Origin: Pilasporangium apinafurcum
Lineage: Eukaryota; Oomycota; Peronosporomycetes; Pythiales; Pythiaceae
Reading direction: 5' to 3'
Length of the DNA stretch: 31,837 bases
Assembly (NCBI GenBank): GCA_001600495.1
Contig: BCKE01000041.1
Span: 1-31,837 of the forward strand
The notes beneath the pieces are model-generated. The model had not been told where the DNA came from and searched no databases. It worked only from the letters and a program-made list of their open reading frames with translations. The position numbers and the translations under genes are program-made. Shown here piece by piece: positions 1 to 8,770 of the stretch. Each line of letters begins with the position of its first letter. The stretch's first letter is position 1.

Positions 1-192
1 GCATTCAACGGGAGCTTAGATGTAGTGGTAGCGAACTAAGTCCTCCATCTAATTCACTTTTCAATTTGCCATCAAGTTGCCACCTCCGCCCACCAACGTC
101 CTTGAAGTTCTTCGTATTTCGACCAATCATAACTCTTACAATATACTTTGAGCCAATCATCGTATCGGAAGCCAAGTAATTGTCACAAAAAC
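1..192 (+). repeat. Probable tRNA-derived SINE, copy 1 (5' end may be cut by the window edge)
   Basis: The first ~125 bases are nearly identical to 806-930, and weaker similarity continues to about 187/992. The head has a degenerate pol III A-box-like stretch (TTAGATGTAGTGG at 16-28). The B-box is decayed in this copy but intact in the related copy near 1589. The tail holds two CCAAT-type motifs. No open frame in the repeat is credible. The SINE reading is an inference from the two box motifs; the repeat itself is seen directly. Confidence 0.6.
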
Positions 193-604
193 TATCTTGT
201 TTACCTAGAGCCTTGCTCCTCACCCTCTGTCCTTGTCCTCGTATCTCGTCCTCACTTGCCTTTTCTGGTGCTACCAATAATTATGGACACGCTACACTAA
301 CAGCACTTTTTGGCGATACTGAAAGAGAAAATGGCACGAGACCTTTTGTAAGGATTGAAGACTTTTTATATCTTGACGTCCCTAGTTCGAATCACACAAG
401 TTCATATCAAGCTACATATCTGATATTGTTATGATTTCTACATTTACGAAAACGTAATTACCAGTTTACAGAAACATAATTATGAGGTAATCATTGCATG
501 TTTATGTGTAAGAAAGAATGGTTGATTCTTAGGCCAATAAGAAATGAATGGTTAAGAAAGAAAGAGAGTAGTGCAAGCTAAAACAATAATTTCCCTTTTT
601 GTAA

Positions 605-674
605 CACATGCCTGACCTCGCACGCAAGGGTCAAGCGCGGCGTCGGCATGTGCCTCACCTTGCGTTCGAGGTCA
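605..674. repeat. GC-rich overlapping inverted repeats (foldback)
   Basis: Two interleaved inverted repeats lie in otherwise AT-rich DNA. CACATGCC (605-612) pairs with GGCATGTG (645-652). The 17-base arm at 613-629, starting TGACCTCG, pairs with 658-674, ending CGAGGTCA, with one mismatch. The two pairings cannot form fully together, so the segment can fold in alternative ways. It has no recognised family. Confidence 0.6.
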
Positions 675-805
675 GACGACATTACATACCTTAAAGATAT
701 TTCAATACATTAAGAGGGAAAATAGTCAGAAATACATAGTTGCATATAAATACATGTGTAAAGGAAGAAAGTAGAAAGATGATCGTAATCAGATTAGGAA
801 AACAT

Positions 806-993
806 GCATTCAACGGGAGCTTAGATGTAGTGCTAGCGAACTAAGTCCTCCATCTAATTCACTTTTCATTTTGCCATCAAGTNGCCACCTCCGCCCACCA
901 ACGTCCTTGAAGTTCTTCGTATTTCGGCCAATCAGAATCCGTCAAATCGACTTTTGTCCAATCAGCGTCTCGGAAACCAAGTAATCGTCACAC
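806..993 (+). repeat. Probable tRNA-derived SINE, copy 2
   Basis: This is a direct repeat of positions 1-187. The head (806-930) is nearly identical to copy 1, and the tail has diverged more but keeps two CCAATCAG-type motifs. It contains one ambiguous base (883). The flank left of GCATTC does not match copy 3, so GCATTC may mark the family's 5' end or a subfamily extension. Confidence 0.65.
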
Positions 994-1437
994 TTTTCAA
1001 TTTACCTTCGAACACTCAAGCATCCTTACACCTTTCTAATAAACACACACATTTTTTCAGAAAGTATCAAGTAGAAGCGCTCGGCGAGTGTAACAATTTA
1101 TCAAAGTTTGAAGCGCTGATTGATTTTGGTTGCTGAGAAAATTCAAAACTGTCCTATATCGTGCCGAAGACTGTCAATAGTGAAAAGAAATATTTGTTCA
1201 CATTCTATGAACAATAGCATTTACATTTGTCATGCCTTTTTTGTTTCATAAAGGGCAAATACCTTCAGTCTCACTATCCTGGAAATCTGCATTTGAAGTG
1301 ACGGCCACTTTAATTTCAATGGTAGCTTTGAGTGCATGCTGCAGAAGTGCACTTACCTGAACGAAAATTTACACACCACTACTGCTCATAAATTTTTGAT
1401 AGCTATGAAGTTGTATGTGTTTTGCACTTACTTATTA

Positions 1438-1820
1438 AGGGTGATATTATTTACACGGGGTAGCAAAATAATAATACAATATTTAAACGGTTGCATGTTA
1501 GACACCAATGGATGAAGAATCAGTTTAAGTAAAAGATAGGCATACACATAAAAGAGGCTTAGATGTAGTCGAAACGAACTAAGTCCTCGTTCGAATCCAT
1601 TTTTCATTTTGCCATCAAGTAAATACTTTCCTTCAAGATCCACAGTACTCCAAGTAAAGCAAAGCTTCAGTTAATCAAGAACCTCTGTCCCAAGTTTTCC
1701 GCCAATTACTACTCTCTGTCCAAGTTTTCGTTCAATCAGTGTACACCATTGCTACAAATAATTTTTTTCTATTCCGTGTTAATAACAAATTTTGCTACCC
1801 CGTGTAAATAACAGCACCCT
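1438..1820. mobile_element. 383-bp inverted-repeat (MITE-like) element
   Basis: A 32-bp inverted repeat with two mismatches bounds this stretch. The left arm is 1438-1469, starting AGGGTGAT and containing TTTACACGGGGTAGCAAAAT. The right arm is 1789-1820, ending ACAGCACCCT. There is no transposase frame inside, so it looks like a non-autonomous DNA element. I could not find a convincing target-site duplication. A SINE-like copy (1554-1745) occupies most of its interior. Confidence 0.65.
1554..1745 (+). repeat. Probable tRNA-derived SINE, copy 3, with intact B-box
   Basis: The head GCTTAGATGTAGTCG matches copies 1 and 2. It is followed by a textbook pol III B-box GTTCGAATCC at 1589-1598 and then the shared TTTTCATTTTGCCATCAAGT. 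The tail contains an internal near-duplication built on CTCTGTCC-AAGTTTTC-CAAT (about 1682-1740). It lies inside the inverted-repeat element 1438-1820 and is the best evidence that this repeat family is tRNA-derived. Confidence 0.6.
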
Positions 1821-1837
1821 TTTTTTATTTTCCCCAC

Positions 1838-1907
1838 TTTTAATTGGCCAAAAAATTTTGTCGCTTTTTAGCTGCCATGTAACTTGCTGCCAATCTTGAG
1901 AACCACT
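1838..1907. repeat. Solo terminal end of the 28354-28750 element family
   Basis: About 70 bases match the right end of the element at 28354-28750 with few differences: TTTTAATTGGCC, then GTCGCTTTTTAGCTGCCA, then ACTTGCTGCCAATCTTGAGA, ending CCACT. The matching left end is not found upstream. This is therefore a truncated copy, abutting the right end of the 1438-1820 element. Confidence 0.75.
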
Positions 1908-1991
1908 ATTATATATGAAAGGTAATGAGGTTCAACCACAGGATGAACTGTGTATTCCCTGCTCATCTCAGGAATCATGCTTTACACAGAT

Positions 1992-4669
1992 CTATTTACA
2001 TCCCAACCATGCTTCATACGAAGGATTGCATGGCACTCCCAGTCCCCGCTCAATCTCTTTACGCCGCATTTCAATGGCTTGGATGTTCCCGTCACACGTG
2101 ATGGGCATCATACGCGGGTTGAAACACATACCTGTTCGATTTCCGGCCATTACACAATGGCGATACATGGTTCCATTGCACATGGCCATGTTCGGTCCTG
2201 ATGGTTCATCATGAAACCAGTCCAGTGGCCAGGGTGTGGGGTCACACACGGATTCGTGAAATTTTGCAAAGGCCTTGAGTGTCGCTTTTGTCGCGATTTT
2301 GTCGGTTCGGTTTGCAGCCAAGCATGTCGCTTCTGGAACCCCATAGATCGGATTCGCTTGGCACAATCCATTCTGCAGATCGCATCCTGTCTCGAGAAAA
2401 CCATTGCAGCACATAGCACCGCGGCCAGCAAAGACAAGAGATTTGAGGTTCTTGATCGGTGTCATATCTGGAATGTTGTCCACATATGGCAGGAACCCGA
2501 ATTCAAGGCGTTCCAAGTTGTGCAAATCGTCAAAGGGTTGTAATTCCTCAAGCTGCACTAGCATTGCCAACGTGAGTGAGCGGAGATTCTTGAGACCGTT
2601 GAAGGACGGAAAATGCTTCAGGGAGGGGTGAACGGCAAGATGAATAAATGTGAGCCACTCCATTTGCTCGAACAGGTCATCAGGCAAATACTCGAGAGCA
2701 GAAACCAATGCTTTCCCTTCAATATGGCTAACATGATCACCACAGATAAAGATTATTACCCCGCCACGAGAGGTGCAAACTCTGTTGAATACGTACAGAT
2801 ATTCAAGCTTGGTGAACTCCTTGAACCAGGACGGAAGTGTTGTTGTGTGAGTATAGAGGAGTGACCTGATCATACAGAATGATGAAATTAATACTTTCGA
2901 AGCGAGTTGTACAGCTCGGAATTGGGAAAGAACAAGCTTACATATGCTTTAAATTCTTGCAACGACGAAGCTCTTCAGGATACACTGGAAGCTGCCGATT
3001 GACCAATCGAAGAGTTTGAAGGTATCCCGGCATTGAAAGATAGCGGACTTTGTCCGTCATGTTTTTTGGCTGGAGCCAATCTGCATATAATTTTATATGG
3101 CTGTCTTCATCGATCAGAGCAATGCAAGGACATTGGGAAAGATCACCATCTTTTCGGATAGTCCATCGGAAAGCTTGAATAGCACATTCAGGATGAGGCG
3201 CACATGCATCGCGAGAAGTGCGAATGCTTTCCTCAACAAATACCACCATCATCATTGAGAATAGAACGAACACGAGAGCGATTGGATGCTTTCGTGGGTA
3301 TGGATTCGATTTATACTTGCTGGGTTGATGGACGATGTCGACAATATGACTGAAGCGATGACAGAGCGCAAGGTTTGTCCCCACCCTCGTGAAGAACGCC
3401 AACGCCGACGAGATACGCAGAGAGTTGAGTGCCTTGGTGATAATCTCCACTTCAACTGGGTCGGAATTAACACGAGCAGACCGCTCAGACGCCCCCCAGT
3501 AGAACACTTCTTCTTTGAGCTTGAAGAGCGCTCGATCAAAGGTAAAGTTTTTGAGGCAATAAATGACGAGAATCATGGGGTAAATGATTGCAATCAGCAT
3601 ATCAAACCTAGAATACCACAATTAGCGCATGATAAGTTACATGGGCGGAGAAAACGCATATGAGTACGTACGTAGTATCGATGAGTGCCACAGTCAGTCC
3701 CGACGCTTCTTTTGGCAGATAAATCAAGATGGCGCAGGTGAGAGAGTTCAACGTGACGATAGCTGTAAAGATCCCGACGAGAAAGAGCGGAGATCCTGCT
3801 TCGAGGATCTGCACAAGTAGGACGACTTGAACGGCAAGATCAACCAACTTGATACTCACATTCTACAGAACACTCAAAAACCGTTGGTGTTAAGGACTAC
3901 ATGTAGCAAACTGAAAAGTACTCACCGCGAATTTTCTCGTCAAGGTGTCCTTCTGGGTGAGATTGACCACCGCCTTTGCGGTTTTTTGCTTCATGGAACC
4001 TCTTCTTTCGTCTTTCGCCGCCTCCTCCACTGCTTTCTTAAAGTTTTTGCTAAAGGTTGTCACTTTTGACTGGAAAGAAGAACTTCTAGTCCGCGACGCC
4101 GCCTGGTGAATCTGTTTATGCCAGTAGGTCATTTTGAAGATGACGTACAGATAACCAATCACGACAATAGCAAGCCCGATGACACCAAGCCACAAAATCG
4201 ACGACGGTGGCTCAATTAGTAGCCAAAACGAGCCTTCATCGTACCTTTCTGTTTGCATAATGTGATTGATCGTCTCGTTGGGTGAAACGGTAAGAATGAT
4301 GAGCCAAATCGTCCAAGAGATACAGACTAGCACAGCCAGAAGAAGTGCGAGCGAGAGACGACGTATCCCAATACCGCTCAAAATGCTCTTGCGTCTTTGT
4401 GCACTTGGCGATGAGACCATTGTTCCACCCCATGCAGTTGTAGAGCTCAGTTTGGATTGATCATGCTCACATGATGGAGGCTCAGCCGTTCGTTCTTGAT
4501 TCTCATCCTCCAATGGAGAGTCCATCGCTCCGTTATCATCTTCAACTGCTTGTTTCACCGCTGATAATGTTGGTGAGGTGAGTTGCTGTTTTTGATGCAT
4601 GAATATGGACAAAAATCCTTTGGAATGGGAGCTCGGCACATTCTCCTTGCTATCATCTGATTCCTTCAT
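1992..4669 (-). CDS. WLGC-type multi-pass membrane LRR protein (4 exons)
   Basis: Exons on the minus strand are 4669-3926, 3862-3672, 3607-2942 and 2865-1992, giving 824 residues. The introns are 76, 64 and 63 nt and all start with GT and end with AG. The N-terminal ~100 residues are polar and rich in Ser and acidic residues, so probably cytosolic. About six hydrophobic segments follow (near residues 106-128, 157-179, 253-271, 275-298, 313-332, 420-438). A set of LRRs comes next; the third splice joins LKHM to SLLYTH and restores an LRR consensus. The Cys-rich C-terminus contains NGTMYRHC and CFNPRMMP and ends in WLGCK, as in the oomycete WLGC-domain proteins. The function of that family is unknown to me; surface sensing is an inference. 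ATG 4669 follows an in-frame GTG that I did not use. Confidence 0.85.
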
Positions 4670-4998
4670 CACCGGTGGTTGCTAGGATGTTCTAGTAGGA
4701 TTCAAGGTCGAGGAAATGATGAATGCGGTTCAGTGCTTGAATTAAATTTCAAGAGTGAACATTGCACGTAGTGCTTTTGTTGGTCACCTCATGTTACTCA
4801 TCGCTAAGTGGAATTTCTGGTTGTCAGTTTTGGCCCAATTTTAGCCGATTAGATGAGACTCTCCACACCATATATAGCCATCAAAACTCGGAACCTTCTC
4901 AATATAACATAAAAAAACAGGTGTAGATTTTGTAGATTGATAACGGTATGACTGTGGACACTCATATGCCCCAGATTACTAAGGACGCTCCTCATGGC
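4670..4998. promoter_or_regulatory. Upstream region of the WLGC gene, no gene
   Basis: This AT-rich stretch lies between the start codon of the WLGC gene and the Fanzor-relic element. A TATATAG occurs near 4871, but it reads toward the relic and I cannot tie it to a transcript. I recognise no oomycete-type initiator. Confidence 0.3.
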
Positions 4999-5725
4999 TT
5001 TACACCGTTGAAGATTTCAAACGCCCAGGACGTTCTAAAAAAACAATGTTCGGGCATCTCAGTCCAGTGTAAATTATGGTTCTATGCTGTCGACGCAACA
5101 GCACTGTCTGCTGGCGGCAGTCGTGTCTGATGGCTCAGATACTTTGGTCGCTCTCCTCCTTCCAGAGCCTGTCTTGTGAGGCGAGCTATGTTGATTGAAG
5201 AGTTGACATCTCGGTTCCACAGCCTATGACACTGTTGGCATAGCAATAGACCGTGTACAAGTCGGAGTTGTCTGTCTTCGTCAGCCTTTTTGGTGTTAGG
5301 GTCCAGCCTGACACGAAACTTCTCGTACTTGGCACCCTCGACTTGGCAGTGAGAGCACTGACATCTGGTCTTGACAATTTTGTAGTACGATAGGTCGGAG
5401 GTCGATCCTCGAACTCCATCCAACTATAGTCCCATGTTAGATTTTTATTTCCGACGGATTTATGCACCACCGGGGGTCTTGGCTACCAGAAAGTACCTGG
5501 CCGACCACTTGGCGTTGCGTTGGTGTTCGGTGTGCTGCCACATGTAGTAGAGCTTGGTTACTCCTCGAGCCACTGATAGTCAGCACCACTTGGTGGAGAC
5601 AGGGTCTTTCGTCCTGGGAATGAGAGTGTACGAGAAATAATGCCTTATATGGTATCAGTTCAAGGGTCAACATCAACAACCAGGGGCCAGGTCCCCTGGG
5701 CGTTTGAAATCTTCAACGATGTAAA
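4999..5725. mobile_element. TIR-bounded element carrying a Fanzor relic
   Basis: A 31-bp inverted repeat with one mismatch frames a degraded Fanzor. The left arm is 4999-5029, containing CCGTTGAAGATTTCAAACGC. The right arm is 5695-5725 and reads the same from the other side. Both arms run outside-to-inside from TTTACA to CCCAGG, as expected of transposon termini. The element is 727 bp. I see no target-site duplication and no separate DDE transposase, so it is probably an internally deleted, non-autonomous copy. Confidence 0.65.
5082..5650 (-). pseudogene. Degraded Fanzor (TnpB-like RNA-guided nuclease) C-terminus
   Basis: Reading minus, one frame from about 5650 to the stop at 5082 encodes a recognisable Fanzor/TnpB C-terminus interrupted by several stops (near 5595 and 5405-5460). 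The open last part (5423-5082) has a four-Cys zinc finger, CQCSHC then LLLCQQC. The RuvC-III signature NRDVNSSINIARL follows, then GGERPKYLS, a tail resembling that of long Fanzors. Upstream pieces such as YYMWQHTEHQRNAKW are in the same frame. RuvC-I and the N-terminal half are absent. The frame lies inside the 31-bp TIRs, with its stop 52 bp from the left arm. It is dead as a protein; whether any guide-RNA function survives is unknown. Confidence 0.72.
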
Positions 5726-6107
5726 ATACTTGTTCTTTGCTGTTACCAACCTGAGGGTGCGTGAATAGCTTCTCAACCATTGGAAATGACGTGCATCTGA
5801 GTAATAAGATGAATTTTTATTTCTGGTTGCACAGAATGATGTCGATGATGACCATACCACCCTGAGGATGAACAGCAAACATGCTGATAAAAATAATCAC
5901 ATTTTTCAATGGATGCTGCTCTTACTCAGAGTGGGAGAGAGCAAGACCAATATGACCTTTATAAACGAATCACCTCTCTAATAAATGTTTATGATATATG
6001 CATGTCATATTAATATATCAATTTCAGATACCTCTATTAGCTAATAATGGTGTAACATGAGTTCTATATTGTGTTGAAGAGCTCCTCCATTCGAACCCCA
6101 TACGATA
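5726..6107. other. Intergenic, AT-rich, no gene
   Basis: I see no supported gene here. The last part (about 5960-6060) is very AT-rich, with ATATGCATGTCATATTAATA-like sequence, and lies just upstream of the seven-helix gene, so it probably contains its promoter and 5' UTR. Confidence 0.3.
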
Positions 6108-7160
6108 ATGATGGAAATGCTAACGCAGATCTGCGTCTTTGGCGCGGGTCATTGCTTCTACACACAATCGGCGGCAGCCAGCTCCGCATACTGCTATGCT
6201 GCCGCGCTGGCATATACGGTGTCGGTCAGCATCCAGCGCGGCCGACTAGGGGAACATGGGCATGCGACACATCTCATTCCTGTGAAGCGCATGCGTTGGT
6301 TTCCAACATTCCTGGCATTTTCCTACCTCTCGCGCATCGTCTGGCTCGTGCTGAGCAATATGCACATCTTTGAGTGGGTGTTAGGCACGAAGCCGAATTA
6401 TGAGTACCAGCATATGATCATTGACGTGCCCATTTTGCCCACCGACATCGATATTTACGTGCTCGGTGTAACATCGTTTGGGAAACTTGCGACATTGCTC
6501 TACTTCTCGGCGTTCACGCTGCTACTGCGTTTTTGGGAGGACGTGCTGCATCAGGCACAACACGCTGAGAAACCAATGGGAAGGATCGCAGCGAATCAAT
6601 CAGTGATCGCGGAATACACGCGCGACACACAGCATCAGAGTCGGTCAAGGAAGCTATTTGTGGTCGCCAACGTGTGGATTTATCTCGTGGAATTCGCACT
6701 CTTGGTGTTGAAAACATTGTTCCCAGGACAAAATAGTGTGTTGTTCCAGATCGACTATGGTGTCGTGGCGCTTTTCTTCTTCCTGTTGGCGGTGATGCTG
6801 GCTCGATGCGCATACCAACTGCGACAGGTGCTGATGAAAATTGAATTTTCAGCGTTGGCGCTTAGCATCGCGTCACGGATCACATGGCTTGGTGTGGTGT
6901 GCTTCACAGTGTTTTTGTTGCGTAGCGTACTCCTGGTGATCTCGACGCCCGCCATTGAAGTCTTTGATCCGCATTTGTCGAATCCGTGGATTTTCTACAC
7001 GATTCCTGAGATTTTACCGGGTTTCCTCGTGATTTTTATGATGAATGTAAAAAAGAAGACCAAGGGAAGTGGCATGGACGTAGGTGAAGACACGCCACTT
7101 TTGCATCGACGCCTCTCTGATGATATGCCACGCTTTCATGGACAGGAGCTGCATATTTAA
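6108..7160 (+). CDS. Seven-transmembrane THH1/TOM1/TOM3-like protein
   Basis: This is an intronless 350-residue frame. The upstream in-frame TGA at 6075 makes ATG 6108 the first usable start; Met codons at 6111 and 6117 are alternatives. I count seven hydrophobic spans: about residues 25-42, 63-83, 117-143, 184-206, 220-245, 259-284 and 298-318. The last ends with FYTIPEILPGFLVIFMM, like the final helix of the plant THH1/TOM1/TOM3 family, whose members are endomembrane or tonoplast proteins. The polar C-terminal tail contains DTPLLHRR, reminiscent of acidic-dileucine sorting signals. The family call rests on topology and the last helix, so a more general GPCR-like seven-helix protein remains possible. 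Confidence 0.7.
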   Translation: MMEMLTQICVFGAGHCFYTQSAAASSAYCYAAALAYTVSVSIQRGRLGEHGHATHLIPVKRMRWFPTFLAFSYLSRIVWLVLSNMHIFEWVLGTKPNYEYQHMIIDVPILPTDIDIYVLGVTSFGKLATLLYFSAFTLLLRFWEDVLHQAQHAEKPMGRIAANQSVIAEYTRDTQHQSRSRKLFVVANVWIYLVEFALLVLKTLFPGQNSVLFQIDYGVVALFFFLLAVMLARCAYQLRQVLMKIEFSALALSIASRITWLGVVCFTVFLLRSVLLVISTPAIEVFDPHLSNPWIFYTIPEILPGFLVIFMMNVKKKTKGSGMDVGEDTPLLHRRLSDDMPRFHGQELHI

Positions 7161-7610
7161 AGTCTAGTGGATGATGTTGCTTCTAATCGATGCGCTTTGT
7201 TGTATTGTTTTCTATTGTTATGTGCATCTTCTTTTGGTAGGGTGATGTGCCTTGTTGCTGAGCTAAATCCACTCCATAGCGATTGATCCAACGAAGATTC
7301 ATGATTAAACTTGTTTGTCCATAAGAAATTTGATCAGTCCAATGTGAGACCATCGTGAAGGTAATAATATCTGTACTTATGTTTTCCACACATCCGGAGT
7401 AAACCTCAGTTATTCAACATCATGGCCATCATTCACCTATACGATGGCTAAAAAAATCCTGCTGGAGACATCATTTACTCTATTATCCTGTTCACGAAAA
7501 ATGCTCACAGAACGGCAACAACTTTAGCTACTGACTCGGGATGTATTGAAGAGCAAGTACGCACCAAATGTCAGCGGAGTGACATGAATGGCATATCGTG
7601 ACAGACAAGG
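7161..7610. other. Intergenic, no gene
   Basis: This is the 3' flank of the seven-helix gene. No frame here has recognisable protein features or splice continuity. Confidence 0.3.
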
Positions 7611-8225
7611 TTGGCATCCGCTCAGCGAAGTAAAATGCGGTTACTAGCTTTATCACATGATCACCATGGCTACAAAGGTTTCAAGAATCTATGCAGAGCC
7701 TCGACGTGTTGGTTACAACTGGGATTGGGCTCAGATTCTGTACTATGTACATCTTTTTGTGCAATCAAGAGGCACTCAGTCTATACTCAAGTCAAGAAGG
7801 TATGGCCGTTTGATGAGCTGAACACATGTAGGCGATCTGACTTGAGTGCTTCCTACTTGTCGACAAATATCTCAACTAAATGCGATCGAGATGCGTTAGT
7901 CCTTTGTTTTCAGAGATCGCGACACAAGGTGGAGCAATGGTTTCTCGAGAACAAATCTGAAGCGAATTCTAGGCGAATGTGTGGTGACTTTCTACAAACT
8001 AGTTTACCTGCTACATTCATCAAACACGTTCAGCACGATCACAACACGCACAGGTTCACAGTGGATATGTGGGACACTTTCTCAGCCTCCAACGTGTTAT
8101 AACCGCATGGCATAGTCAATTGTGATGGTAACACGTATGAAGTATTGACACTATCTGAAAATGAATGGGTCATTGCAGTAACAAGCGGATGGAGCGTGTT
8201 TCCTGCTGCGGTAACAGCCAAGTAA
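7611..8225 (+). pseudogene. Possible decayed frame of unknown function
   Basis: A 163-codon open frame ends at TAA 8100-8102, yet the same frame stays open and protein-like for another 40 codons (VNCDGNTYEVLTLSENEWVI and onward) to TAA 8223-8225. The first ATG is at 7635; nothing supports it as a real start. I recognise no domain. It could be a transposon or gene fragment with one nonsense change, or a chance open frame. No neighbour suggests a role. Confidence 0.25.
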
Positions 8226-8770
8226 AGACTTTACAAGCTTAACATCAACAACAGTGCTGTATAATGACCGTAGTACTTAATAATAACAAATCAGCTATGA
8301 GAGCATGAACATTCGCAGTTAGTTTATTGGCAAAAGACGAAAATACCCCCAGGTTCCGGTAGCTCTGGTGCTCCACGTTCGGGTGAGAGCTGTTTTATCT
8401 CTCGGGAAGCAGATGAATTCCATTCAATATGCAACGCATGATATTAATGGATACGTGCCGATTGTATTGTTTTTGCCTTATAAGGATCAAGTGCGGTTGA
8501 AAGACTGCGAGCATTTGGGGCAAAAATAGGTACCTTTTGTCGACTACCAAAAAGAATGAATGTACCACTCCCAAGTGGGTTTTAGCCAAATGGACCACTT
8601 ACAATCAACCAAAACCCAATTATACACTATTAAATGATATTTCATGACCACCATTGCACTCGAAATAGTCAGTGCGAGGTAATTGAAGTCACTTCGCTCA
8701 CAGACGACACTATTTGACGATATTCCGTCTCTGCATCATACTGACAGAGCTCTGTTTACGCTGATGAAGA
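8226..8770. promoter_or_regulatory. Upstream region of the WW-domain gene
   Basis: This is AT-rich non-coding DNA leading into the ATG at 8771. I see no distinct initiator or repeat. The final 70 bases are more GC-balanced and probably form the 5' UTR. Confidence 0.3.

Noticed and set aside
384-393. B-box-like AGTTCGAATC, possible tRNA gene
   Set aside because: No matching A-box, acceptor stem or anticodon arm lies at the right distance upstream. It is at most a decayed SINE fragment.
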